Source: Thiotrichales bacterium
Lineage (GTDB): Bacteria; Pseudomonadota; Gammaproteobacteria; CAZUMV01
Length of the DNA: 43,323 nt
Assembly: GCA_012961935.1 (NCBI GenBank)
Contig: DTYI01000133.1
Location: 1-43,323, forward strand
Direction of reading: 5' to 3'
Under the pieces are notes generated by a model that was not told the DNA's origin, did not search any database, and saw only the letters and a list, made by a program, of their open reading frames with translations. Position 1 is the stretch's first letter. Each line of letters starts with the position of its first letter. A program made the position numbers and the translations under genes. Shown piece by piece: positions 25,413-32,897 of this stretch.

Positions 25413-25424
25413 CCAATCCAGTCT

Positions 25425-25461
25425 ATAGTATTTTACTATCGAAATAATTTATAATATCAAT
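25425..25461 (+). promoter_or_regulatory. Putative OxyR site and -10 of the peroxiredoxin gene
   Basis: ATAG-N7-CTAT (25425-25439) is followed at the expected 7-base spacing by ATTT and CAAT, which match the second half site at 2/4 and 3/4. A perfect TATAAT lies at 25450-25455, while the -35 position (AGTATT) is poor. An activator bound over -35 would fit this layout. Confidence 0.5.
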
Positions 25462-25548
25462 TGTATTAATTAATCAGTATTCTCTAATATGTACTCCATG
25501 GCAGGCGAATCTGCTGGCCACAATTTTTTAATTAACTGGAGAAATACG

Positions 25549-26205
25549 ATGCAAGAAAATACTGTAACCGAGATGACTGTCGGCATGCCGCGTTTGAATG
25601 AGCCTGCGCCGGCGTTTGAAGCAAAGACCACGCATGGCGTGAAAAAGCTTTCTGACTACAAAGGAAAATGGCTGGTGCTGTTTTCACACCCGGCAGATTT
25701 CACGCCGGTCTGCACTACGGAGTTTATGGCATTCGCGAAGTATCATGAAGAATTCCAGGCTGCGGGTGCAGAACTGCTGGGCCTGTCCATCGACAGCTAC
25801 TTTAGCCACATTGCCTGGGTGCGGAATATCAAGGAAAACTTTGGTGTCGAGATTAATTTCCCGATTATCGAAGACCTGTCAATGACAGTAGCCAAAGCTT
25901 ACGGAATGATCCACCCGGGTGCGGCGGATACTTCTGCGGTACGTGCTACCTTCATTATCGATCCGGAAGGTATTCTGCGCGCCATGGTTTACTACCCGAT
26001 GACCAATGGTCGTTCGATCCCGGAATTTCTGCGCATCATCAAGGCGCTGCAAGCTTCTGACGAGCATAAGATAGCGACCCCAGAAGGTTGGCAACCGGGT
26101 GACAAGGTCATTGTGCCTCCACCCCAGGATGCTACAGCGGCCGAAGCGCGCATGAACGAAGGCTATGAATGTACTGACTGGTATTTCTGTAAAAAAGAAA
26201 TCTAA
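25549..26205 (+). CDS. Peroxiredoxin, Prx6 type
   Basis: Cytoplasmic thiol peroxidase of 218 residues. The start is ATG at 25549, 8 bases after GGAG; the track start 20 codons upstream is rejected. The peroxidatic cysteine is C55 in HPADFTPVCTTEF. IIDPEGILRAMVYYPMTNGRS is the Prx6 signature. The C-terminus has C208 and C214 (YECTDWYFC), the spacing of archaeal Prx6/Tpx enzymes (about C207 and C213) that can form an intramolecular disulfide. It probably reduces H2O2 or organic peroxides under OxyR control. It ends in a strong terminator. Confidence 0.93.
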   Translation: MQENTVTEMTVGMPRLNEPAPAFEAKTTHGVKKLSDYKGKWLVLFSHPADFTPVCTTEFMAFAKYHEEFQAAGAELLGLSIDSYFSHIAWVRNIKENFGVEINFPIIEDLSMTVAKAYGMIHPGAADTSAVRATFIIDPEGILRAMVYYPMTNGRSIPEFLRIIKALQASDEHKIATPEGWQPGDKVIVPPPQDATAAEARMNEGYECTDWYFCKKEI

Positions 26206-26230
26206 TCTGCATTTTTCATAAAAACCGTTT

Positions 26231-26265
26231 TGGCCAGAACTGTTTTCGGTTCTGGCCATTTTTTT
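26231..26265 (+). terminator. Rho-independent terminator of the peroxiredoxin gene
   Basis: A perfect 10-bp stem, TGGCCAGAAC (26231-26240) and GTTCTGGCCA (26249-26258), with an 8-base loop and a T7 tract. Confidence 0.93.
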
Positions 26266-26361
26266 GCGTATACTTGGAGGCATGCAAAACCTCGACGATA
26301 TACAGTAGTGGTAAAAAGGGGGCGGTAAGGGTAAAGAGGTCTGTATGATTCAGTCAGCAGC

Positions 26362-26436
26362 TTGATGATTTAAAAAAAGCCTGCCAACCAGGGCAGGCAT
26401 TTGATGAGAATGAGATGAAACGCAATGGACAAAATG
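26362..26436 (+). repeat. Direct repeat copy 1: leader and first codons of a lost gene
   Basis: This segment matches 26661-26734 at roughly 90 percent by eye, including the inner hairpin GCCTGC/GCAGGC and the start region ATGGACAAAATG. After this point the sequence switches to the palindromic repeat at 26442, so the downstream gene body has been lost or displaced. It is the 5' end of a paralogue of the pseudogene at 26723. Confidence 0.7.
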
Positions 26437-26441
26437 TGTTT

Positions 26442-26542
26442 AAGGGTACTGACCCCTTTTGCCCCTTTTGCCCGCTCCTTTTGCCCGCCTTTTGCCCGGC
26501 TCCTTTTACCAGGGAAAAGGGGAAAAGGGGTCAGTACCTTTT
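26442..26542. repeat. Palindromic GGGGTCAGTACC-type repeat element
   Basis: The left arm AAGGGTACTGACCCCTTTTG (from 26442) and the right arm, whose reverse complement is AAAGGTACTGACCCCTTTTC (to 26542), extend to about 31 bp. The middle holds three to four tandem CCTTTTGCCCG units. Similar AAAAGGGGTCAG ends are common in gammaproteobacteria near IS200-like REP-associated (RAYT) transposases. No transposase is present here. Confidence 0.6.
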
Positions 26543-26621
26543 AATGCCCCATGGACGTAGGTAGAGCAATGCAGGCGCTATTGCCGAGCGACAGCGTGTC
26601 GAGAGGGTTAATCCCCCTCAT

Positions 26622-26642
26622 TCCCCCTTTTAAAAAGGGGGA
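26622..26642. repeat. Perfect C/G-tract palindrome
   Basis: TCCCCCTTTT and AAAAGGGGGA form a 10-bp perfect inverted repeat around one base. It resembles dispersed intergenic CCCCCTTTT/AAAAGGGGG repeats and is probably part of the same repeat-rich patch. Confidence 0.5.
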
Positions 26643-26660
26643 GGTGTAGTGATTGTAAGG

Positions 26661-26734
26661 TTGATGATTTAAAACAGCTTGCCAACCAGGGCAGGCATTT
26701 GATGAAAACGAGATGAAACGCTATGGACAAAATG
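26661..26734 (+). repeat. Direct repeat copy 2: leader of the pseudogene
   Basis: Second copy of the 75-bp repeat. It ends in the first codons (ATGGACAAAATG) of the pseudogene at 26723. Conservation of the non-coding leader between copies suggests recent duplication. Confidence 0.7.
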
Positions 26735-27150
26735 GGAAACAATAAAACAACCGTCATGGGCTTGTGGCTGTTGTTGCTGAGTTGGCTGCTGACAGGTGCT
26801 GTGCACGCCGAGCCGGTTTGCACTGAAGTCAAGATCGAGATCAAACAGGAGCTGACGCTGGAGCGTCAGGCGTTTGATGCGAATATGAAAATCACGAATG
26901 ACCTCGACAGCATCCCGCTACAGGATGTGACGATCAACGTCAATTTCAAGGATGAGGATGACAACCCGGTGCTGGCGACTTCCGACCCGAATGCGACAGG
27001 CGCGAAGTTTTTATCCGCATCGATTCCATGACGGGGGTGGATTCGGTTGTTGTCTAAAACAAGTTGGATTGTTTTCTGACCTGTTACGTTGATGCAGATG
27101 GTTCGGTGACCACGGATATTGAGGTTTCCGAAGGGGTGTATAATATGTAA
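26723..27150 (+). pseudogene. Frameshifted and shortened secreted-protein gene
   Basis: The first 102 codons encode a signal peptide (VMGLWLLLLSWLLTGAVHAEP) and the start of a beta-domain (IEIKQELTLERQAFDANMKI). The frame stops at 27031 after a TTTTT run. Moving to the next frame at 27013 restores sensible sequence (IRIDSMTGVDSV), which meets one TAA at 27055 and then continues in the same frame (CYVDADGSVTTDIEVSEGVYNM) to 27150. This fits loss of one T plus a large internal deletion. I recall intact relatives as much larger secreted proteins, but that is from memory. Confidence 0.75.
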
Positions 27151-27171
27151 AAGTAAAGTAAGGAGGAGATG

Positions 27172-28290
27172 ATGAAGCATGTCCTGTTGATATGTGCTGT
27201 TGTACTGCTGTCTGCGTGTAACCCGTCTGAAAAAAATGAAGCAAATAAAAAGGAGGTGGCAGCAGCAACCGAAAATGAATTCAGCCGTGAAGAAGTTGAT
27301 CATGCGTTTGGTACGAAAGCAGGGAAAACGGTTTACCCGGAAACCGCAATCGACACCACGGCAACACCAAATATTGTCATTGACGAAAAGTCCAGCTCAG
27401 ACGAGCCGCTAAAGTTTTATGAAATTTCAAAAAATACCTTTATGTTTTTTGGAAACATTGCGGAGGTGGATGAGGTTAATCGGGGCAGCAATGGTAATGC
27501 TGGTTTTGTGATCACGGATGAAGGTGTCGTGGTGATTGATTCCCTGGGTTCCCCAAAACTTGGGAAACAAATCATCGCGAGTGTTAAGGAAAAAACTGAC
27601 AAACCAATTCGTTATTTAATTATTACCCACAACCATCCCGACCACGCATACGGCGCGCCTGTTTTTCGAATGCTAAAAGACGTAACAGTCATTGGTCATG
27701 AAGGCACGCTAAAATATTTAAACTCTGATCGCATCGATCATTCAGTCGCTTATCGCAAAACATTTATCGCTGCGGATATGGAAGGTTTTGAGGCCGTTGA
27801 GCCCGATGTGCTTGTTGGCGGTGAACGTTTTTCAAAACACAGTTTTACGCTGGGTGGAAAGACGTTTGATATCTACAACACGGGCGCACATCATTCTTAT
27901 GGTGATCTGGTTGTGCATCAGGTTGAAGATAATATCGTCTGGATTTCCGACCTGGCATTTAATCAGCGCGTGACCTTTATGGCGGATGGCGGTTCGCAGA
28001 CGGCGATAGAAGGCCAGAACTGGTTGCTGGAAAAATTCGCTGATGCAAAGTTAATGGTGCCGGGGCATGGCAGTGCTCAGACACCACCATTCGAAATGGT
28101 CAGTAAAACACGTAGCTATATGCAGCGTTTGCGTGAGGTGATGACTAAAGCAGTTGAAGAAGATGTTGAGTTACAGGACGCAGTCGAATCGAATGAATTT
28201 GAAGACTGGAAAGATGTTCGTCTGTATAAATTAAATCACCGAAAGAACCTGGAGTTTGTTTACAGGGAAATGGAACAGGAATTATTTTGA
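27172..28290 (+). CDS. MBL-fold metallohydrolase lipoprotein (SoxH/quinoprotein-relay-like)
   Basis: Lipid-anchored metallo-beta-lactamase-fold enzyme of about 372 residues. Lipobox VLLSAC is near residue 17, followed by a charged linker of about 60 residues. The metal-binding HNHPDHAYG motif, HHSYGDLVVH, the ISDLAF acid and VPGHG supply the expected zinc ligands. It resembles SoxH and quinoprotein relay metallohydrolases, whose substrates are poorly known. AGGAGG five bases before ATG 27172 supports that start rather than 27169. It is convergent with cmoB, with only 6 bp between the stops. Confidence 0.85.
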   Translation: MKHVLLICAVVLLSACNPSEKNEANKKEVAAATENEFSREEVDHAFGTKAGKTVYPETAIDTTATPNIVIDEKSSSDEPLKFYEISKNTFMFFGNIAEVDEVNRGSNGNAGFVITDEGVVVIDSLGSPKLGKQIIASVKEKTDKPIRYLIITHNHPDHAYGAPVFRMLKDVTVIGHEGTLKYLNSDRIDHSVAYRKTFIAADMEGFEAVEPDVLVGGERFSKHSFTLGGKTFDIYNTGAHHSYGDLVVHQVEDNIVWISDLAFNQRVTFMADGGSQTAIEGQNWLLEKFADAKLMVPGHGSAQTPPFEMVSKTRSYMQRLREVMTKAVEEDVELQDAVESNEFEDWKDVRLYKLNHRKNLEFVYREMEQELF

Positions 28291-28296
28291 TAAAAT

Positions 28297-29271
28297 TTAA
28301 ACAGCTGTTGCTGTAAGAATTGCACGCAAAGGTGCTGGGTGTCCTTCAATTGTTTTATTTGGATCGTGCGGGTCAAGAAAGTCTGCCAGTGATTCAAATT
28401 CCATCCAGTCTGTTTGTCGTTGTTCTTCAGTTGTTGTTGGCGTGATATCGACAACTTTTATTTCATCAAACCCGCTGCGCTTAAGCCATGTAATTAGGGT
28501 TGGTGTGTCAGGAATAAACCAGACGTTACGCATTTTTGCATAGCGGCCTTCCGGCATGAAAACTTTTCCAACATTGCCGTCAATGATTAGTGTTTCCAGA
28601 ATTAATTCGCCACCAGGCCGCAGGCAGTCATGTAATTTGAATAAATGGCCCATGGGGGAACGGCGGTGGTAAAGTACGCCCATCGAGAAAACGCTGTCAA
28701 AGGCCTGTAAATTATTCGTCATATCTTCCAGCGTTTGTGGCAATACATCGATCAATAAATTATCCGTAAAATGTTTGATTGCGTGAAACTGCATCACATA
28801 GAGCATGGTGGGTTCAATGCCGATAACCTGTTTTGCCCCGGCACCCAATATCCGCCAGCAGTGGTAACCACTACCACAGCCAACGTCCAGAACCTGCCGC
28901 CCGGTTAACGGCTGAATGTGGTCTTTCAGGCGATCCCATTTCCAGTCTGAATGCCATTCTGTTTCGATGTGGATGCCAAAAATATCGAATGGCCCTTTGC
29001 GCCAGGGGTGTAGTTTGCGTAGTGTGTTTTCAAGCTGATTATGTTGTGAGTGACTCAGCTCTTCTTGTGCGCCTATTTTGACAAATGACTGGTCTAAAGC
29101 GATATCCGTTGTTTTAATCTTCGGTAACTCTGCAAGTATTTCCAGCCACTCGTTCAGGCGGCCATGTTTTTTGCTGGTCAGTTCATTATTTATTTTATCT
29201 GGCAGCGTTTCCAGCCAGGGCGCGAGCGATGATTCTGAAAGCCGCTCGTAAAGGTGTTTGTAATTAATCAT
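28297..29271 (-). CDS. cmoB: tRNA U34 carboxymethyltransferase CmoB
   Basis: Makes the cmo5U34 wobble modification by transferring a carboxymethyl group from carboxy-SAM; 324 residues, family length. It has WRKGPFDIFGIHIETEWHSDWKWDRL, the SAM site VLDVGCGSGYHCWRILG, FSMGVLYHRRSPMGHL and the C-terminal AVGHPAPLRAI-like end (EGHPAPLRAILTA). The partner CmoA, which makes carboxy-SAM, is not in the window and must lie elsewhere. Confidence 0.95.
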   Translation of the reverse strand: MINYKHLYERLSESSLAPWLETLPDKINNELTSKKHGRLNEWLEILAELPKIKTTDIALDQSFVKIGAQEELSHSQHNQLENTLRKLHPWRKGPFDIFGIHIETEWHSDWKWDRLKDHIQPLTGRQVLDVGCGSGYHCWRILGAGAKQVIGIEPTMLYVMQFHAIKHFTDNLLIDVLPQTLEDMTNNLQAFDSVFSMGVLYHRRSPMGHLFKLHDCLRPGGELILETLIIDGNVGKVFMPEGRYAKMRNVWFIPDTPTLITWLKRSGFDEIKVVDITPTTTEEQRQTDWMEFESLADFLDPHDPNKTIEGHPAPLRAILTATAV

Positions 29272-29331
29272 TAACAGGGGTGAATACTGTGGTGAAATAT
29301 TGCGCCCATGATAATGAATAAAAATTAAATA

Positions 29332-29760
29332 ATGAACTGGAAACGCTGGCTATTGCCGTTACTTTTGAGTGCGACTGCGCTGGCTTTTCAATATCTCCCT
29401 GAGAGTGGTGTTTTAAACATCACCACGCACAGTGCGGGCGAGGTGCTAGAGGCCTATGAAAATCAGCGGTCTGGTCTTTGGGTCGGCGTGTCAGGAGAGG
29501 TGGTCAGGATTATGAAGGATGACAATTTGGGTTCACGTCATCAGCGATTCATCTTGCGTCTCGAGAATGGACATACCGTTTTAGTCTCACACAATATTGA
29601 TCTGGCGCCGCGACTGCCTTTGCAGGAAGGTGATCAACCTGAGTTGAGAGGGCGTTATGAATGGAATCATAAAGGTGGCGTTATCCATTGGACGCACCAT
29701 GACCCGAAAGGCCAGTTGCCAGGCGGGTGGATTACGCTAAAAGGTAGAAAATATCAATAG
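29332..29760 (+). CDS. DUF3465 exported protein
   Basis: Small exported protein of 142 residues. An N-terminal hydrophobic segment (WLLPLLLSATALAFQYL) is followed by an OB-fold-like domain with SGEVVRIMKDDNLGSRHQRF, NGHTVLVSHNIDLAPRLP and IHWTHHDPKG, which match the DUF3465 family. Function is unknown. It is transcribed away from cmoB with 60 bp between. Confidence 0.85.
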   Translation: MNWKRWLLPLLLSATALAFQYLPESGVLNITTHSAGEVLEAYENQRSGLWVGVSGEVVRIMKDDNLGSRHQRFILRLENGHTVLVSHNIDLAPRLPLQEGDQPELRGRYEWNHKGGVIHWTHHDPKGQLPGGWITLKGRKYQ

Positions 29761-29822
29761 GCAGATTTACAAAGTGTGACTCGCGCCACCTTCTGGAAAT
29801 ATACTATACTTGAGGTACAAGC

Positions 29823-30041
29823 ATGGAGAACAGAATGCAGATGAGCACAATAGACAGGACGCCGACGGCAGGGTGTAGAAGGGCAGTAATGGATCGTAGG
29901 GTGAATGAGAAACTGGCAAAGTTTCCGTTGATTGATTCTAATGGTATCTATGTCGTCAGCGACAGGCGCAGGCTCCCGGACAGGCGAGTGAATGGTATCG
30001 TTGTTTCCTGGGGGGTTAATATCGATATAGATTCAGATTAA
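29823..30041 (+). CDS. Small basic protein with DRR motifs
   Basis: Unrecognised 72-residue protein. It contains two DRR motifs (VMDRRVNE and SDRRRLPDRRVNG) separated by FPLIDSNGIYVVSD. A good GAGGT ribosome-binding site seven bases before ATG 29823 and a TATACT -10-like hexamer at 29805 support real expression. Similar short DRRxxPDRR proteins occur in gammaproteobacteria without known function. Confidence 0.6.
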   Translation: MENRMQMSTIDRTPTAGCRRAVMDRRVNEKLAKFPLIDSNGIYVVSDRRRLPDRRVNGIVVSWGVNIDIDSD

Positions 30042-30072
30042 CCTTTTTGGGTTGATCAAGGGCTTATGTGGC

Positions 30073-30564
30073 CTATTTTTCCTGTTCGAGTTCCTGAAGT
30101 TCGGCGTCCCTTATACCGTTGATGGTGGCTTCAATGTGAAGCGTTTTGCCTGCCAAGGGGTGGTTAAGATCGATAAGTACTTCGTTTCCCTCAACACTCA
30201 GAACGGTTACGAGCTGTACGCCACTTCCGGTTGGAATTTCAAACAGCATGCCGGCTGTAATGTCATGGGTTGTTTCGAATAATGCAGCCTCCAGGGTCGT
30301 GGTTTTTTCTGCATCATGCTCTCCATAAGCTTGTTCTGGAAGTAGCGTGACTTTTGCGGTATCACCGGCTGATTTCCCTTCGAGCGCCTCTTGTAATTCA
30401 CTGAATAATTTTTTCCCCCCGTGCACATAGCTTAGCGGGGCGGAATCACTGGTTGAGTCAAGCAGGTCGCCATTGTCGTCCTTGATGGTATAGTCAATTT
30501 CTATGACTTTGCCTGATGCTACGACAGACTCCTTTTCTACGTTTTTTCCAAATTTCATCTGCAT
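30073..30564 (-). CDS. FKBP-type peptidyl-prolyl isomerase, SlyD-like
   Basis: Cytoplasmic prolyl isomerase/chaperone of about 163 residues. The FKBP half-domains (KVIEIDYTIKDDNGDLLDST, PLSYVHGG-x-LFSELQEALEGKSAGD) flank an insert-in-flap region (LLPEQAYGEHD to LIDLNHPLAGKTLHIE). It lacks the His/Cys-rich nickel-binding tail of E. coli SlyD and ends LQELEQEK. The second in-frame ATG at 30558 is an equally likely start because GAGG is better spaced from it. Convergent with the small DRR protein. Confidence 0.88.
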   Translation of the reverse strand: MQMKFGKNVEKESVVASGKVIEIDYTIKDDNGDLLDSTSDSAPLSYVHGGKKLFSELQEALEGKSAGDTAKVTLLPEQAYGEHDAEKTTTLEAALFETTHDITAGMLFEIPTGSGVQLVTVLSVEGNEVLIDLNHPLAGKTLHIEATINGIRDAELQELEQEK

Positions 30565-30677
30565 AATCCTCTAACACGCTTTACAGCCATATTACCTAAC
30601 TGTCTGGTCAGGAACCAGTACCGGGAACTCTGGAATAGAACAGGTATGTATTTTTGTGACCTGTTTGGAGCATCAGT

Positions 30678-31160
30678 TCACCTTGTCAATAAATGCGGTG
30701 TGTGCTTTTTCAGCCACGTCCTGGCTTCTTCGGCATCCTGCTCGAACCATGCCTGAGTACTACCCAGCCTGAAACTGTAGCCCCAGGTATCCATATCTTC
30801 CATACAGGTAGCTGCGCTATAACCTTGAATCTGATCAGCCAGCAGGATCTGTAAGTAACAGACCGCATTTTCCTCATCATAATCACCACCCGCATCGGTA
30901 TGCAGATTTACTCTTCGTGCATCAGGCATACAAATATAATGACAGGCTTCGTGCAGGAGAGAATGTATCGGGGTATCGGCACGAACATAGAGCTGGTTGC
31001 TGATCAGCCCGGCTTCGGGGTTTCCCCAGAATGAGCCTGGTATATCGTTGTTTAGCGGGACGTGGTGAATTGTCAGGCCATGGTTGGCCAGAAGTGCAGC
31101 AATGTCATTTTTATTTAAGTCATTGAAATAAATCATATTTGTCTGGGTTCTAGTCGTCAT
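30678..31160 (-). CDS. Conserved hypothetical protein with HExxH metalloprotease-like motif
   Basis: Soluble protein of 160 residues. HSLLHEACHYICMP near residues 66-79 gives an HExxH zinc-binding helix. A downstream acidic stretch (DAGGDYDEENAVCYLQ) could supply the third ligand, and an aromatic C-terminal part (DTWGYSFRLGSTQAWFEQD) follows. It has no signal peptide, so it would act in the cytoplasm. Metallopeptidase activity is suggested by the motif only; no named family is recognised. Start could instead be ATG at 31136 (MIYFNDL). Confidence 0.7.
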   Translation of the reverse strand: MTTRTQTNMIYFNDLNKNDIAALLANHGLTIHHVPLNNDIPGSFWGNPEAGLISNQLYVRADTPIHSLLHEACHYICMPDARRVNLHTDAGGDYDEENAVCYLQILLADQIQGYSAATCMEDMDTWGYSFRLGSTQAWFEQDAEEARTWLKKHTPHLLTR

Positions 31161-31301
31161 TTCTACAAATTACCAAATGGATCACATAAACCCTGGAACC
31201 CTTTTGTAAGAATGATTGTCTACTTTTTACAACAGTGTTATTTTAAAACATCAGTTTAGCTGACAGATTACAGGAAACCTGATTGTTCAGGGCGGGTTTT
31301 T

Positions 31302-31943
31302 ATGAAAGGGCAAACATCAAAATCGATAATCCGACATGCACAGCAAGGCATTTTGATATGTCTGTTTTTTGGCGTGGTGATTCCGGCTTTCGCTGGTCCT
31401 TATGTCGATTATGGTGTTTCTAACCTGCTTGAAAATTCTCAGGCGACCCGGCAGTTTAATCAGCGTTTTGGTTTCAGTTCCAGCCTGTATCATGATGACA
31501 TCATCGCTTCCTCATTTTTTGAGCTACAGCGGGAAATTGATACGGTTTCGCTACTTTCTGACTGGTACCCGAGGCATGGCTTGTTCCGTCTGAGTGCTGG
31601 CGTTCTTTACCAGCCTGAAGATATAAAACAAAAACAACATAAGCAACCGTTTCAGCTTCCGTTGCTGCTCCCCAATATCGAGACGGGTTTTTCTGGTCTG
31701 TCAACAGATGGCGTATCGCCTTATGTCGGGCTTGGCTGGGGGAACAATCAGTGGCAAGGATCAAAGCTGGGTTTCAATGTTGATATGGGTGTGCTTTATC
31801 AGCCTGATGAAAGGCTACTGGATAATAAAGCTGTTGACGCCTACAGGGAAAATACCAAACCCTCCGCGAATAACTTTCTTCGCAGCCTGGAAGACCTTGA
31901 ACTCTCACCTGTCTTTTCGCTGGGTGTTTCCTATAACTTTTAG
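31302..31943 (+). CDS. Predicted outer membrane beta-barrel protein
   Basis: Exported protein of 213 residues. The signal peptide is ILICLFFGVVIPAFA-GP. Alternating amphipathic strands such as SLLSDWYPRHGLFRLSAGVLY, SPYVGLGWGNN and GFNVDMGVLYQ, plus the terminal VSLGVSYNF-like end (FSLGVSYNF) with a final Phe, are typical of small outer-membrane barrels. No specific ligand or family is clear. It stands alone, with the next gene 97 bp downstream. Confidence 0.7.
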   Translation: MKGQTSKSIIRHAQQGILICLFFGVVIPAFAGPYVDYGVSNLLENSQATRQFNQRFGFSSSLYHDDIIASSFFELQREIDTVSLLSDWYPRHGLFRLSAGVLYQPEDIKQKQHKQPFQLPLLLPNIETGFSGLSTDGVSPYVGLGWGNNQWQGSKLGFNVDMGVLYQPDERLLDNKAVDAYRENTKPSANNFLRSLEDLELSPVFSLGVSYNF

Positions 31944-32040
31944 TCATACCCGCGCGCAAAAAAACTGGCCTGATTGCAAACAGGTGTAATTCTGCTATCT
32001 TTGCGATTGTCATGAAAATATAAACAGAAAGGAACAAGCA

Positions 32041-32853
32041 ATGACCGAGAATCCTTACCAACCACCTAAAGTGACTGTGTCAGACCCAGTTGATATGAGT
32101 GAGAGTGGGCTAGTCGAACCCAAAAAACTATCAGCAGGCAGAGGCTGGGGCTGGATTCAGGATGCCTTTAAATATTTTATGAGCAGTCCAGCCATCTGGA
32201 TTGTAAACGTGATTATTCTGCTTGTGATCATGATGGTACTGGCCTTTATTCCACTTATCGGCAGCCTGGCGGCTAATATTCTTGCGCCCATCTTCACGGG
32301 TGGTCTGATGCTAGGTTGTGCAGCACAGGATCGGGGCGAACAACTGACTGTCGGGCATTTATTTGAGGGGTTCCAGAAAAACACCGGTAACCTTGCGATG
32401 GTCGGTGTGTTGTATATGGTCGCTATGATTGTGGTTGTTGTCATTATAACTTTGCTGATGATGGTGATGGGAGGGGGATCTGGATTGTTTCCCATGATGG
32501 CCGGAATAGACTCTGACGCAGGCCCTTCACCTGATCAAGTTCAGTCGCTATTTGCGGTGGGTGGTATTGCAATATTAATTGGCCTGGCTTTGATTGTTCC
32601 GGTGGTAATGGCCTATTTTTTCGCGCCAGCTTTAGTTGTCCACCACGATCTGGGTGCGATTGAAGCGATGAAATTAAGCTTTAAAGGTTGCCTGAAAAAT
32701 ATTATCCCGTTTCTGATTTATGGCGTCATCGCTGTCGTGTTGGCAATTGTTGCCAGTGTCCCTTTCTTTTTAGGCTGGCTGGTTTTAGCGCCAGTACTGA
32801 CAGCCGCAATTTATGTGGCTTATAAAGAAATTTTCACTGAAAAAATCGAATAA
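32041..32853 (+). CDS. BPSS1780-like integral membrane protein
   Basis: Inner-membrane protein of 270 residues. The N-terminal NPYQPPKV tag and the GWGWIQDAFKYFMSSPAIWI opening are typical of BPSS1780/DUF-type membrane proteins. About six hydrophobic segments follow, with a Gly/Met-rich loop (GGGSGLFPMMAGIDSDAG) in the middle. A Shine-Dalgarno GAAAGGAA precedes ATG 32041. Function unknown. Confidence 0.8.
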   Translation: MTENPYQPPKVTVSDPVDMSESGLVEPKKLSAGRGWGWIQDAFKYFMSSPAIWIVNVIILLVIMMVLAFIPLIGSLAANILAPIFTGGLMLGCAAQDRGEQLTVGHLFEGFQKNTGNLAMVGVLYMVAMIVVVVIITLLMMVMGGGSGLFPMMAGIDSDAGPSPDQVQSLFAVGGIAILIGLALIVPVVMAYFFAPALVVHHDLGAIEAMKLSFKGCLKNIIPFLIYGVIAVVLAIVASVPFFLGWLVLAPVLTAAIYVAYKEIFTEKIE

Positions 32854-32897
32854 TTCAGCGTTAAAAACATCCCTTTAGTTGGAGTGCTTTCACTGGT

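Noticed and set aside
26362-26436. Possible riboswitch in the duplicated leader
   Set aside because: The GCCTGC/GCAGGC hairpin alone does not match any riboswitch consensus I know, and the c-di-GMP-I pattern was checked and is absent.
26460-26520. CRISPR-like tandem CCTTTTGCCCG units
   Set aside because: The units are too short and irregular, with no spacers; they belong to the inside of a palindromic repeat.
26425-26544. Short ORF from ATGGACAAAATGTG through the palindromic repeat
   Set aside because: It would encode a 39-residue Pro/Phe-rich peptide across repeat DNA; it is the residue of a duplicated start, not a gene.
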